From: DATMBL01 sp050735975
GTDB taxonomy: Bacteria > Desulfobacterota > Binatia > UBA9968
Reading direction: 5' to 3'
Assembly: GCA_050735975.1 (NCBI GenBank)
Contig: JBOHVS010000019.1
Location: 14,696 to 78,695 of the forward strand
Length of the DNA stretch: 64,000 nt
A program made the translations under genes and the position numbers. Below the pieces are notes generated by a model. It did no database searches. It was not told the origin of the DNA and saw only the letters and a list, made by a program, of their open reading frames with translations. This document shows, piece after piece, positions 27,557-35,302 of this stretch; within the stretch, counting starts at the first letter, position 1, and every line of letters begins with the position of its first letter.

Positions 27557-27581
27557 GCAAAGTTTTTCAGCAGGCTGCTGG
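27557..27581. repeat. Fragment of the GCTGAAAAA palindromic repeat family
   Basis: The segment GCAAAGTTTTTCAGCAGG and the following CTGCTGG match, as reverse complement, the outer part of the palindrome at 23816-23941 and the repeat beside lpxI at 6912-6946. It is in the ~450-bp gene-free gap between the lipoprotein and the TctC-like gene. Confidence 0.5.
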
Positions 27582-27639
27582 CCCGGATTATTCACGAGGC
27601 CGGCAACACTATCAACGAACTGTCGTGTTCTCTTTCATC

Positions 27640-27757
27640 GCAAATTTCAAATTGTAAAGTGCAAAAGTCAAAATGAATAAAACCTTAACAGGTCGAAAAC
27701 GAGGGAAGGTTCCCTGTCCGGACATTTTCCAATTTGCACTTTGCATTTTGCAATCCA
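27640..27757. repeat. A/T-rich degenerate repeat pair (CAAATTT / TGCAAAGTGCAAA type)
   Basis: The stretch 27641-27675 is built from short units such as GCAAATTTCAAATTG and GTGCAAAAGTC. The stretch 27728-27757 carries the inverted counterpart (CCAATTTGCACTTTGC). The two could pair imperfectly across ~50 bp. A related A/T-rich palindromic bit, TTTCGAATTTCGAAATTCG, lies at 26683-26701. No gene is seen here. Confidence 0.5.
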
Positions 27758-27807
27758 TGAATAATGCAGGGTAGGTTATCGTCGGCTTTTAGCCGGCCGG
27801 GGCGAAC

Positions 27808-27828
27808 CTCCCAGCTTGAAGCTGGGAG
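27808..27828. other. Perfect 10-bp-stem hairpin downstream of the TctC-like gene
   Basis: CTCCCAGCTT (27808-27817), one base, then AAGCTGGGAG (27819-27828) form a perfect inverted repeat. It is about 65 bp beyond the stop of the TctC-like gene, but no T-run follows in either direction, so it is not a standard intrinsic terminator. A smaller CGGCT/AGCCG hairpin sits at 27783-27795. Confidence 0.6.
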
Positions 27829-27893
27829 TGAGTCAGTTCGCAGACCTCGCGTGCCGCGTCCTCAAGAGTCGTCTTCCGGTTGAATTCGCCTTG

Positions 27894-28973
27894 CTATTTT
27901 TTGGCCATATCGCGGAGGTAGCGGACGCCTGTTTGATAATCGTCGAATAGTTTCTTTAGTCCGTCTTTGACGATACGGTCTGCCTGTTTGCCGATCATGG
28001 CATCCGGAGGTTCCCCAAGCGCCTTCTCGAACTCAGCTCTAAATTCCGCATCCTGGGTCATCTTTGCAAGCGCGTCGCTCAGGATCGCGATTCGCTCCGG
28101 CGGTACGCCCGGAGATACGCCAATGGAGTATTGAAAAGCTTGAGGAATCACCGCTGCTTTCCAGGCTTCCCAGCGAGCCCCGGTTTTTTTCTCTTTCGGC
28201 AAGACCTCGGCTAGCGTCGGCACGTGAGATAGAAGCTCCGATCGTTTGAATGTATCGTCTGCGCCGAGGATTCCAGTCTGCCAAAGAACGACTGCGGTCC
28301 CGTTCTTCTCTCGGGGCTGAATATTCGACTTATAGCCGTCCTGCGGGTCCTCGAATAGATGAATCTCTCCCTTCTCAAAAGCCAACAGCAAATCCGACGA
28401 TCCCTTGTAACCTGTCACCCACGTGTGCGCTGCGCCAAATAACTCCAAGGCTAGCTTGGGTCTGAGGCTCCTCAAGCTCGTCACTCCAGAACCCCCGACA
28501 CGTAACTGAACGGACGTCTTCGAAAGCTCCTCCGCTTTTTTTAACTGGGTTGTCTTTGGATTGAAAACAGTCAGCCAACTGTCCGGTCCCAGCCATAGAA
28601 TGGGCACCTTGCGAATATCGTATTTGACGTTTGCCGTGGTTAAGAACGTGTTCATCACTGAGCTCGACGGAAAATGAAGCAAGGTCAGACCGTCCGGGCG
28701 CGCGACGCTGAAAGCGTAGTTGGCGGCCACGAGACCACCGGCTCCGGTCATATTTTGAACGGTGATAGACGGATTTCCCGGAATATATTTGGGCAGGTAG
28801 CGAGCAAAGAGCCGCGCCCTGAGGTCAATCGTGCCCCCTGGCGCGAAACCGGCAATGATTGTAATGGTCTTGCCGCTATAAAATGGCTGCTCCGCTGCCC
28901 GGACATTTGTCGGGGCTTGTGCCAATCCGATGCCGGCACAAAACATTACCAAGCTGAGTTTTAATCGTTTCAT
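27894..28973 (-). CDS. TctC/Bug-family periplasmic substrate-binding protein (orphan)
   Basis: This 359-residue protein has a signal peptide (about 1-26, ending NVRAA). The Bug/TctC fold follows, with KTITIIAGFAPGGTIDLRAR near 35-54 and VQNMTGAGGLVAANY near 73-87, both family hallmarks. Such proteins capture carboxylates, often aromatic or dicarboxylic acids, for tripartite tricarboxylate transporters. No TctA or TctB membrane subunit is nearby, which is common for these expanded families. Rieske and VOC genes 3 kb away hint at aromatic-compound use, but that is inference. Confidence 0.85.
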   Translation of the reverse strand: MKRLKLSLVMFCAGIGLAQAPTNVRAAEQPFYSGKTITIIAGFAPGGTIDLRARLFARYLPKYIPGNPSITVQNMTGAGGLVAANYAFSVARPDGLTLLHFPSSSVMNTFLTTANVKYDIRKVPILWLGPDSWLTVFNPKTTQLKKAEELSKTSVQLRVGGSGVTSLRSLRPKLALELFGAAHTWVTGYKGSSDLLLAFEKGEIHLFEDPQDGYKSNIQPREKNGTAVVLWQTGILGADDTFKRSELLSHVPTLAEVLPKEKKTGARWEAWKAAVIPQAFQYSIGVSPGVPPERIAILSDALAKMTQDAEFRAEFEKALGEPPDAMIGKQADRIVKDGLKKLFDDYQTGVRYLRDMAKK

Positions 28974-29033
28974 CGACTGAACCTCCTGCGCTTATTGATC
29001 AGTTTCGCCACCAGGCTGATCTCTTAGTGTTTG

Positions 29034-29852
29034 TTACTTGCCGATGCGGGTCGCCCTCCAGCTTCCGCCCGATTTGAGGGTTCCCTCGATGGAGTTTCCG
29101 CTCACCCGGCCCGTGTATTGTGCCTCGCCAGCGGTGAAAATAATTTCATCGCCGTTAAGCTTGCCTTTGACCGGCGCGACCACATTACCCGACTTAAGCG
29201 TGCCGCTAATCATCTGGAAAGTTTGCCTGAGCATAAGCTCACCTTTGGGAATCTTCCATGTGCCCCCTGCTTTAGCGGGCACGATCCACAGATACGCCGT
29301 GCACCAATGGTCGCAGCCGGTTACCGTGGCCGTCTGGTCGGGCTTCCATTGTTCCATGTCGAACGAGTTCGACACGATACGGGTGCCGGGCTTGAGGTCC
29401 AAAATCTTCGGCCGAAGCTTAACATTGATGCTCGGGAGCAAAAACATGGTTATCACCGTGGCCTGCGAAAAATCGCTCTCGAACAAGTCGGCTTTGACGA
29501 AAGTCGCTTTGTCGCTGACGCCTTCCTTAGCGGCATTACGCTTCGACAGCTCGATCATGTCGGGATTGTATTCGATGCCGTGGGCCCGCACGCCGCGTTT
29601 CGCGGCGGTAATCACCGTGCGCCCGTCACCCGAGCCGAGGTCAATGACGTAATCGTTCGGCGTGACGTTCGCCATATCGAGCATTTTGTCCACCAACTCC
29701 TGCGGCGTCGGCACCCACACTACGTCTTTGCCTTCCTGCCCAACCTGAGGTTCGTAATCTTTCGCGGGCTGCGCCTGTAGAAAACCGCCCGCGGGGATCA
29801 TTGATAGGCACAACACAAAAACCAAACGACGCAGATAACCTAGTGCATTCAT
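29034..29852 (-). CDS. Class I SAM methyltransferase-like protein with N-terminal signal peptide
   Basis: This ~272-residue protein begins with a typical signal peptide (RRLVFVLCLSMIPAGGFLQA). A class I methyltransferase domain follows: motif I DLGSGDGRT (71-79) and acidic Glu93 in GIEYNPD. The C-terminal ~90 residues form a Gly-rich beta domain (GTLKSGNVVAPVKGKL and GNSIEGTLKSGG). The ATG at 29852 has GGGAG eight bases upstream. A secreted SAM enzyme is odd because SAM is cytoplasmic; the segment may act as a membrane anchor. Substrate unknown. Confidence 0.75.
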   Translation of the reverse strand: MNALGYLRRLVFVLCLSMIPAGGFLQAQPAKDYEPQVGQEGKDVVWVPTPQELVDKMLDMANVTPNDYVIDLGSGDGRTVITAAKRGVRAHGIEYNPDMIELSKRNAAKEGVSDKATFVKADLFESDFSQATVITMFLLPSINVKLRPKILDLKPGTRIVSNSFDMEQWKPDQTATVTGCDHWCTAYLWIVPAKAGGTWKIPKGELMLRQTFQMISGTLKSGNVVAPVKGKLNGDEIIFTAGEAQYTGRVSGNSIEGTLKSGGSWRATRIGK

Positions 29853-30133
29853 GTTTGTTCTCCCATTCCTTATCAAGCTGTCGCTGAGATTAGCAGTCGC
29901 AGTCCATCTGCGAGACCCTCAAAGAGACCTCTCCATACTCCAAGGGCGAGAAAATGTCCAGAAAGCCTGCGAAACGGTAGTGACTCATTTTGGTGAGCCA
30001 CTGCCCCTTCAACTCTTGCAAAACCCAGATTCTTCGGCTGCCGCCTCAAAATGATACTTGATGGGGCTGTCATCCTGAATCCTTCGACTGTCACTAACCT
30101 GCGAAACAACACTGCAAGGGGCAGGGAGGAAAG

Positions 30134-30156
30134 AGCTAAGAGCTAAGAGCTAAGAG
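30134..30156. repeat. Three tandem 7-bp repeats (AGCTAAG)
   Basis: AGCTAAG occurs three times in a row (30134-30154) plus two more bases. It lies in the ~400-bp divergent gap between the methyltransferase and the small lipoprotein. The same gap contains scattered pieces of dispersed repeats (for example TGTCATCCTGAATCCTTCG near 30068) and no further gene. A related inverted tract (CTCTTAGCTCTTTG) is at 26742-26755. Confidence 0.6.
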
Positions 30157-30254
30157 TGGCGACGGGTTTGACATTGCATCTTTCAAGGTACATAAATATC
30201 GCCGGTTTGGGCCGCAATGCGTCTAAGGTTTCAACACGGAGGCACAGCAAAAAC

Positions 30255-30701
30255 ATGAGGCAGCTAAAACTCATATTATTGGCTTTGGTCGCAGCCACGC
30301 TTCAAAGCTGCGTTGTCGTTGATCGTGACCGTGACGCGATATCTTGCGGCAGAAATCATCGTCTGCGAGTGGTGGACTTGAATATGTCGCCGGACCCCAT
30401 AGCCCAGGGCCAACGAGTCAACCGTTGGGTCGTGCGGCTTCGGGCCGATGGGTCCGGAGAGTGTAGGACGGTGGTTCGGATTCGAGATTCCGAAGGGGAA
30501 GAAGTAGGGCGGGAGTTGGCCTACCGCCTGAGACCGGGCATTAACGAGATGGTAGTCGAACCTTCCGAGCGATATCGCTTCAGCCGCAACGAGCATTGCC
30601 TTCAGGTGGTTGCCAACATCGCGGGGACACCGCGATCGGTCGATGCAGAGCGACGCTTCTGTGCGCGAGGGATCGGAGGCCGTCGTTGGAGCATGCGTTA
30701 A
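30255..30701 (+). CDS. Small putative lipoprotein of unknown function
   Basis: This 148-residue protein has a lipoprotein signal (KLILLALVAATLQSC, lipidated Cys at about 19). The mature part has several cysteines and a beta-sandwich-like composition, with VVRLRADGSGECRTVVRIRDSEG in the middle and a basic Arg/Gly-rich end. A CARDB-like or Ig-like fold is conceivable but not shown. The frame is open upstream to 30156, yet the ATG at 30255 places the signal correctly. Confidence 0.6.
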   Translation: MRQLKLILLALVAATLQSCVVVDRDRDAISCGRNHRLRVVDLNMSPDPIAQGQRVNRWVVRLRADGSGECRTVVRIRDSEGEEVGRELAYRLRPGINEMVVEPSERYRFSRNEHCLQVVANIAGTPRSVDAERRFCARGIGGRRWSMR

Positions 30702-30775
30702 GTCGAGACGGTTTCGCGGCGCTGTTCGACGGAGGAAAGGGATGAAAACGAGCCGGCCGGGCACCAGCCGCGCCG

Positions 30776-31603
30776 TTATCGATCAGAGACGTCAATAAAT
30801 ATGCCGTCGGGATCGGAGAATTGGTGCTGCCCATGACGGCAAGAGGCGATCAGGGCAAGCCGACGCTCCCCCTCTTCCGGCGCGCTGATAATTCTCTCAT
30901 GCATCGCCGGGTCGGACTCGCGCAACGCCGCCAGATCTTTCTTCACAGCTTCTACGTTGTCCACCGTAAACCCGAGGTGCTCTAAGCCTGGCCGGTCGAT
31001 TCCAGCGCCGGCGTAATCGCTCATACGCCATGGCGCGATGACCAGTGTTACCCGGCCATCCGTGAGATAGTGATTGGGATCTTCCAAAGCCTTTTCCGCT
31101 TCATACAAATCGAATAAGTCCCGATAAAATGAAGCAATTGCCGTGGGGTCCATCACGCGTAGTTTGATGTGACTTATGCGGCTCTTTTCTTCCCGCCCGC
31201 CCTCTGCATAAACATCTCTTCTGTTGTCCATTCCTTCCTGAGTCAGGTCGAAGTAGTTTCCTTCGGGATCGTGAGCGCCAAAGGTCGCGAAGGGTCGGTT
31301 AGAAGGGCGCTTGAGCACGGCAACGGCCGGATATCTCTGTTTGATACGGGCGCGGGCCTGCTCGACATCGTCGACATCGACCCCAAAATGGTGCAGGCCG
31401 GGCACATAGCCCGGTTTTCTCCCGATCACGGTCATGCCGACATAGCCGTCACCGATGCTCAGCGCATAGTTTGTCTTGATCGCCTTTTCTTCCTCGGCGG
31501 AGCCCGGTTTGGATCTTTTCATCCCGAAGACAGCTTCGTAGAACCTGGTCTCCCGGACGAAGTTCTCGCTGACTATGGCCACGTGTTGAATCTTGGTTTT
31601 CAT
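30776..31603 (-). CDS. Tandem-domain VOC (glyoxalase/dioxygenase superfamily) protein
   Basis: This 275-residue protein holds two vicinal-oxygen-chelate domains. The first (about 1-125) starts IQHVAIVSENFVRETRFYEAVFGM, has LHHFGVDVDD and ends GNYFDLTQEG. The second (about 140-275) starts ISHIKLRVMDPTAIASFYRDLF, has LEHLGFTVDNVE and ends DGIFIDVSDR. Metal-ligand candidates are H7, H71 and E115-region residues in the first domain, and H144, H214 and the final acidic strand in the second. This is the shape of extradiol ring-cleavage dioxygenases and glyoxalases. It lies 18 bp after the Rieske gene, so ring oxidation is a reasonable guess. Confidence 0.8.
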   Translation of the reverse strand: MKTKIQHVAIVSENFVRETRFYEAVFGMKRSKPGSAEEEKAIKTNYALSIGDGYVGMTVIGRKPGYVPGLHHFGVDVDDVEQARARIKQRYPAVAVLKRPSNRPFATFGAHDPEGNYFDLTQEGMDNRRDVYAEGGREEKSRISHIKLRVMDPTAIASFYRDLFDLYEAEKALEDPNHYLTDGRVTLVIAPWRMSDYAGAGIDRPGLEHLGFTVDNVEAVKKDLAALRESDPAMHERIISAPEEGERRLALIASCRHGQHQFSDPDGIFIDVSDR

Positions 31604-31621
31604 AGTGCCGCCTCCAACGAG

Positions 31622-32929
31622 TCATGTTTCCTTGTCCGAGTAACTGGTTGCAGTTGCTTGCCGATACTCGCTCTCCAGCTTTTTCGAATATTGCTTCCAG
31701 TCCGTTGACGCGGCGACGATTTCAGAAATCACCACGAGATGCGGGAAGCGGTTCAATTTCGCATCTCTTATCACATGCTGCGGCTCGCGTCCTTCCTTGA
31801 GGTCTTTGATGGCATTCAAAAGTAGCTTACGCGCTGCGACGATCGCTTTATCCGAAGAGACGAGGTGTTCCCGCGTTCTGTCCTGAATCGGCCCCTGACT
31901 TTCCGTAGCAAAAGCATCGTGAGCTTGAAAGTTGAAGCCCATGCCGGTAAAGCTCATCATCTTCATGGAGTCCCGGTCTTGGCCGTAGCGATTCGTCTCG
32001 TTGCGGGTCAACGTGTAATCCGGCGTCAGTTCGGAGCAGTTTTTCTTGGACAATTCCGGGTCGAGCGGCCTTTCCCGACTGAACATGAAAACGTATTTCC
32101 AATGGTGGCTATCATCAATCGGCACATGCCAGTGAACGGCATAACCTTCACCCACGGTTGAACCGCCGAAGGCGGCCAGATTCGGGATTACAAAATTCGT
32201 GATGCGCAAATACAACTTTCCCGAATCCGCTTCCCGGATCGTATAAATCCGCAGCCCGAAATCTGTAAGTTCCACCTCGATTATCGGAGCCATGTCTTTG
32301 CCGAGCAAAGCGTTATCAGAAGTGTTGCCGCCGCTCACCACGCGCTGTCGGGAGATCTGCGCCTCTGAAAGGTACTGATGCAAGAAAGAAAGGTGAACCG
32401 GATCTATATTCCCTTCGTTGGCCTGCAGGTAATTGCAGTCGTACAGGATTTTGGTGACGGTCCTTTGCGCTTCCGTGACCGTCAGGAATTCGTAATTCGG
32501 CAGCAAGGGCGGTTCCCCGGGACCCATGTACGCGAAGATAACTCCGCCTTGCTCCTGGCAAGGATAAGCAAGGTGACGAATGTCATCTTTATGCGCTCCT
32601 CCGCCGGGTTCCCCGGGCTGTTCGAGGACCTTGCCGCAGATGTCATACAGCCAGCCATGATAAAGGCATCTCAGTCCTTCGTGTTCGATGCGTCCGTAAC
32701 TGAGATCCGTTCCCCTGTGAGAACAATGGAGCCCCAACAATCCTGGACGTCCTCCATTATCACGGAAGAGGACTAACTCCTCGCCCAGAATCTTCACCTT
32801 GAGGGGATCCCCTCCGCCGGTCAGTTCCTCTGAAAGGGCGACGGGCTGCCAATATCGCCGCAGCAAATCGCCGCATGGAGTGGCCGGGCCCGTTCGAGTC
32901 AGTAGATTATTTTCTTCCGTGGAAATCAT
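31622..32929 (-). CDS. Rieske non-haem iron oxygenase, alpha subunit
   Basis: This 435-residue oxygenase resembles phthalate 4,5-dioxygenase-type alpha subunits. The Rieske ligands are Cys69-X-His71 (HCSH) and Cys88-X2-His91 (CLYHGW). The mononuclear iron site NEGNIDPVHLSFLH supplies His179 and His184, with Asp176 bridging the two sites. Such enzymes hydroxylate aromatic or related substrates and need a reductase, which is not encoded here. It heads a two-gene minus-strand unit with the VOC protein. The substrate cannot be deduced. Confidence 0.87.
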   Translation of the reverse strand: MISTEENNLLTRTGPATPCGDLLRRYWQPVALSEELTGGGDPLKVKILGEELVLFRDNGGRPGLLGLHCSHRGTDLSYGRIEHEGLRCLYHGWLYDICGKVLEQPGEPGGGAHKDDIRHLAYPCQEQGGVIFAYMGPGEPPLLPNYEFLTVTEAQRTVTKILYDCNYLQANEGNIDPVHLSFLHQYLSEAQISRQRVVSGGNTSDNALLGKDMAPIIEVELTDFGLRIYTIREADSGKLYLRITNFVIPNLAAFGGSTVGEGYAVHWHVPIDDSHHWKYVFMFSRERPLDPELSKKNCSELTPDYTLTRNETNRYGQDRDSMKMMSFTGMGFNFQAHDAFATESQGPIQDRTREHLVSSDKAIVAARKLLLNAIKDLKEGREPQHVIRDAKLNRFPHLVVISEIVAASTDWKQYSKKLESEYRQATATSYSDKET

Positions 32930-33049
32930 TTTCAGTTGTCCTTCAGGCGGTCTGTTTCGGACTGCCGAGCCGATACCTGCGCATTATGCCCAGCATACCC
33001 CACCAACTTTATCACCAGGCAAGATAGGATGAATTGAGAAGGGCCGTCA

Positions 33050-33077
33050 ATACTCTTGATTGCAGACTCTTGATTGC
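33050..33077. repeat. Two perfect tandem 14-bp repeats
   Basis: The unit ACTCTTGATTGCAG occurs twice head to tail (33050-33063 and 33064-33077). It lies in the divergent ~290-bp gap between the Rieske gene and the SET-domain gene, about 140 bp upstream of the latter. Nothing else is seen in that gap. Confidence 0.8.
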
Positions 33078-33215
33078 AGAGGGGACGGCATGCCATCTAG
33101 TCCTAGTTCACCGATGTCCATGCCGATCTGCACCGGAGCTTTTAAGCAATTCCCGAAATATGGTAAGAGTTGGAGAGACTCTGTTTGCAGGCTGCAAGGG
33201 TACAGGACGGTCTAT

Positions 33216-33686
33216 ATGGCTACAGTTCCAAGGCGAAAAGCTCGACGCCGTTTCGGCGCTAGGAATTCTCCGATTCACGGCCGCGGTGTCTTTGCACGGA
33301 CGGCGATTCACAAAGGAACGCGGATTATCGAATATAAGGGAGAAAGAATATCACACGAAGAGGCGGACGCGCGTTATGCGGAGATGCATGAACACTCTCC
33401 CCATACGATGCTCTTTACTGTCGACGATGAGATCGTGATCGATGCCACCCGCAAGGGCAACTCAGCGCGCTGGATCAATCACTCATGCTCGCCCAATTGC
33501 GAAGTGGCGGACGAGGATCGGCGGATCTTTATCGAAGCGCGGCGCGACATCGTTATCGGCGAAGAGCTCACCTACGATTACAATCTCCAGATCGGTGAAC
33601 CCCACACCGCCGCGGCGAAGCGCGCCCACCTGTGTTTCTGCGGAGCGAGGCGTTGCCGCGGTACCTTGCTCGGCGAAGCGGAATGA
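33216..33686 (+). CDS. SET-domain protein (putative protein-lysine methyltransferase)
   Basis: This 156-residue protein is a compact SET domain. It starts with SPIHGRGVFA (18-27), has NHSCSPNC at 88-95 and GEELTYDYN at 115-123 (the pseudo-knot and catalytic Tyr), and ends with a post-SET cysteine motif CFCGARRCRG (Cys140, 142, 147). This is the eukaryote-like arrangement. The ATG at 33216 has AGGA upstream and a basic N-terminus; the frame stays open to 33060 but without a good start. Bacterial versions may methylate DNA-binding or ribosomal proteins, but no target is evident. Confidence 0.85.
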   Translation: MATVPRRKARRRFGARNSPIHGRGVFARTAIHKGTRIIEYKGERISHEEADARYAEMHEHSPHTMLFTVDDEIVIDATRKGNSARWINHSCSPNCEVADEDRRIFIEARRDIVIGEELTYDYNLQIGEPHTAAAKRAHLCFCGARRCRGTLLGEAE

Positions 33687-33696
33687 GCCAAGCCTG

Positions 33697-33816
33697 CATG
33701 GAGCATGGAGCATGGAGCGGGGGAGCAGCAAGGAGCATGGAGCACGGAGCAGAGATCAGAAGTCAGCGACTCTGAGCCGAACTCCTTCTGACGTCTGACC
33801 TCCGATCGCTGATTTC
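33697..33816. repeat. 7-bp tandem repeats (CATGGAG) plus an inverted AGAAGTCAGCGA pair
   Basis: CATGGAG is repeated three times (33697-33717). Degenerate GGAGCA units follow to about 33754. Downstream, AGAAGTCAGCGA (near 33759) has an inverted near-copy TCGCTGATTTCT (near 33805). The tract lies between the convergent SET-domain and tesA genes and could form a hairpin in either transcript. Confidence 0.6.
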
Positions 33817-33837
33817 TGCCTTCGCGGCTAATCCGAG

Positions 33838-34536
33838 CTATGCGCTGCCGCGCATCATCGACCGCAGCACGGGTTCAAGAACTTTCCAGACGTTGGCGGC
33901 GACAATTTGGTGCCCTCTGGCGGTTGGGTGAATTCCATCGGGCAGGTTGAGTTCCCGTAACCCCCCTACCCCTTCCAAGATGAACGGAATGAGCGCAGCG
34001 TTGTTCTCCTTGGCTAAGCTTGAGAACATACTTTCGAATCGCGCGACGTAGTCGCGCCCCATGTTCGGCGGCATCTTCATTCCGGCTATGACCACTTTGA
34101 GGTCGGGATACCGTTCTTTGCTGCGCTGAATGATCGCCTGAAGATTTTTTCTAATCACGTCGACCGGTAAGCCGCGCAGTCCATCGTTGGCGCCCAGCTC
34201 GAGAACCAACACATCTATTCTGCTTTTGAGCAGCCAATCCAGCCGGCTCAAGCCTCCGGCGCTGGTGTCACCGCTCTGGCCAGCGTTAATGACTTTGAAA
34301 TTCCACCCCTTGGCGTTAATCCGTTCCTGAATCAAAGCCGGATAAGCTTGGGTTGATTCGAGGCCGTAACCGGCGGTAATGCTGTCTCCGAGGAACATTA
34401 CGGTCCGCGGACTCGGAGCCGCTCCCCACAGGACTAGCAGACAAACGCAGCCGGCCGCCACAAGCCGTACGGTGTTGGTGAGTTGAGTTGAGCCGGCAAA
34501 AACTCTACAGTTATAAAACGCCATTCGCCGTACCAT
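33838..34536 (-). CDS. tesA: Periplasmic SGNH-hydrolase, TesA-type arylesterase/lysophospholipase
   Basis: This ~232-residue protein has a signal peptide (RLVAAGCVCLLVLWGAA) and the SGNH blocks: GDSI (50-53, nucleophile Ser52), GANDG (116-120) and the C-terminal DGIHPTARGH with the catalytic Asp/His. TesA hydrolyses acyl-CoA, aryl esters and lysophospholipids in the periplasm. The frame extends across ybbA on the other strand, but the ATG at 34536 follows an AGGAGGGG ribosome site and is preferred. The divergent tesA / ybbA-ybbP order is the same as in E. coli. Confidence 0.88.
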   Translation of the reverse strand: MVRRMAFYNCRVFAGSTQLTNTVRLVAAGCVCLLVLWGAAPSPRTVMFLGDSITAGYGLESTQAYPALIQERINAKGWNFKVINAGQSGDTSAGGLSRLDWLLKSRIDVLVLELGANDGLRGLPVDVIRKNLQAIIQRSKERYPDLKVVIAGMKMPPNMGRDYVARFESMFSSLAKENNAALIPFILEGVGGLRELNLPDGIHPTARGHQIVAANVWKVLEPVLRSMMRGSA

Positions 34537-34582
34537 TTGAAATGCTTCCCCTCCTAACCTTAATCGCGTCCGCAAATCAATC

Positions 34583-35302
34583 ATGAAGGCCTCCAATATT
34601 CTGAAGGTAGAGCATTTAAAGAAGTTTTTTAAGAGCGGGGACCAAACTCTCACGGTCCTCGATGATGTCTCCTTCGACATTGAAGAGGGGAGCGCCTGCG
34701 CCATTGTCGGGCCTTCAGGAAGCGGCAAAACCACTCTCATCGCGATTTGCGCAGGGCTGGAGCGGCCCAGTGAAGGGTCGGTAATCTTTAGCGAACTTCC
34801 TATGCACCGATCGAGTGAAGAGGACCTTGCCCGCATTCGCAACGAGTTGATCGGCTTTATCTTTCAAAGTTTTCAATTATTCCCCTCTCTCACGGCGCTC
34901 GAGAATGTCATGCTCCCGGCGGAGATTCGCGGGCAAAATCACGCGCGCAGCCGGGCCGCGGAGCTATTGGAGCGGGTCGGCCTCGAAGAACGACTGCATC
35001 ACCATCCCATCCAGCTCTCGGGTGGAGAGCAACAAAGGGTCGCGATCGCGCGGGCTTTCATGAACCGGCCGAAGATCCTCTTTGCCGACGAGCCCACTGG
35101 CAATCTCGACGCCGAAACGGCGCGGGGGATTGTACGGTTAATTTTCGAGTTGAACGCCACCGCCCGGACAACTTTGATGCTGGTCACCCACGACCGCGAA
35201 TTGACCCAACAGGCCGGGCGCGTCATCACTCTGAAGGGCGGAAAGTTGGTCTTGGACTCGCGAGCGGCGCCAGAAGCTCACAGACCGGGAAATTCAAGCT
35301 GA
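34583..35302 (+). CDS. ybbA: ABC transporter ATP-binding protein YbbA
   Basis: This 239-residue MacB/LolD-type ATPase has Walker A GPSGSGKTT (43-51), signature [14 protein letters not shown] and Walker [13 protein letters not shown]. It overlaps the permease start by one base. With a large FtsX-like permease downstream and tesA divergent, this is the YbbAP transporter, thought to act on envelope lipids or hydrophobic compounds. The start ATG shows no clear ribosome site. Confidence 0.9.
   Translation: MKASNILKVEHLKKFFKSGDQTLTVLDDVSFDIEEGSACAIVGPSGSGKTTLIAICAGLERPSEGSVIFSELPMHRSSEEDLARIRNELIGFIFQSFQLFPSLTALENVMLPAEIRGQNHARSRAAELLERVGLEERLHHHPIQLSGGEQQRVAIARAFMNRPKILFADEPTGNLDAETARGIVRLIFELNATARTTLMLVTHDRELTQQAGRVITLKGGKLVLDSRAAPEAHRPGNSS

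Noticed and set aside
27808..27828. Intrinsic terminator for the TctC-like gene
   Set aside because: The stem is perfect, but no T-run follows in the direction of transcription, so it is listed only as a hairpin.
29873..30112. 79-residue minus-strand frame between the methyltransferase and the small lipoprotein
   Set aside because: It has no ribosome site, it overlaps pieces of dispersed repeats and it shows no domain pattern.
34537..34842. Longer tesA reading frame starting at 34842 or 34584
   Set aside because: It would overlap ybbA on the other strand and put 16-100 extra residues before the signal peptide. The AGGAGGGG site points to 34536.
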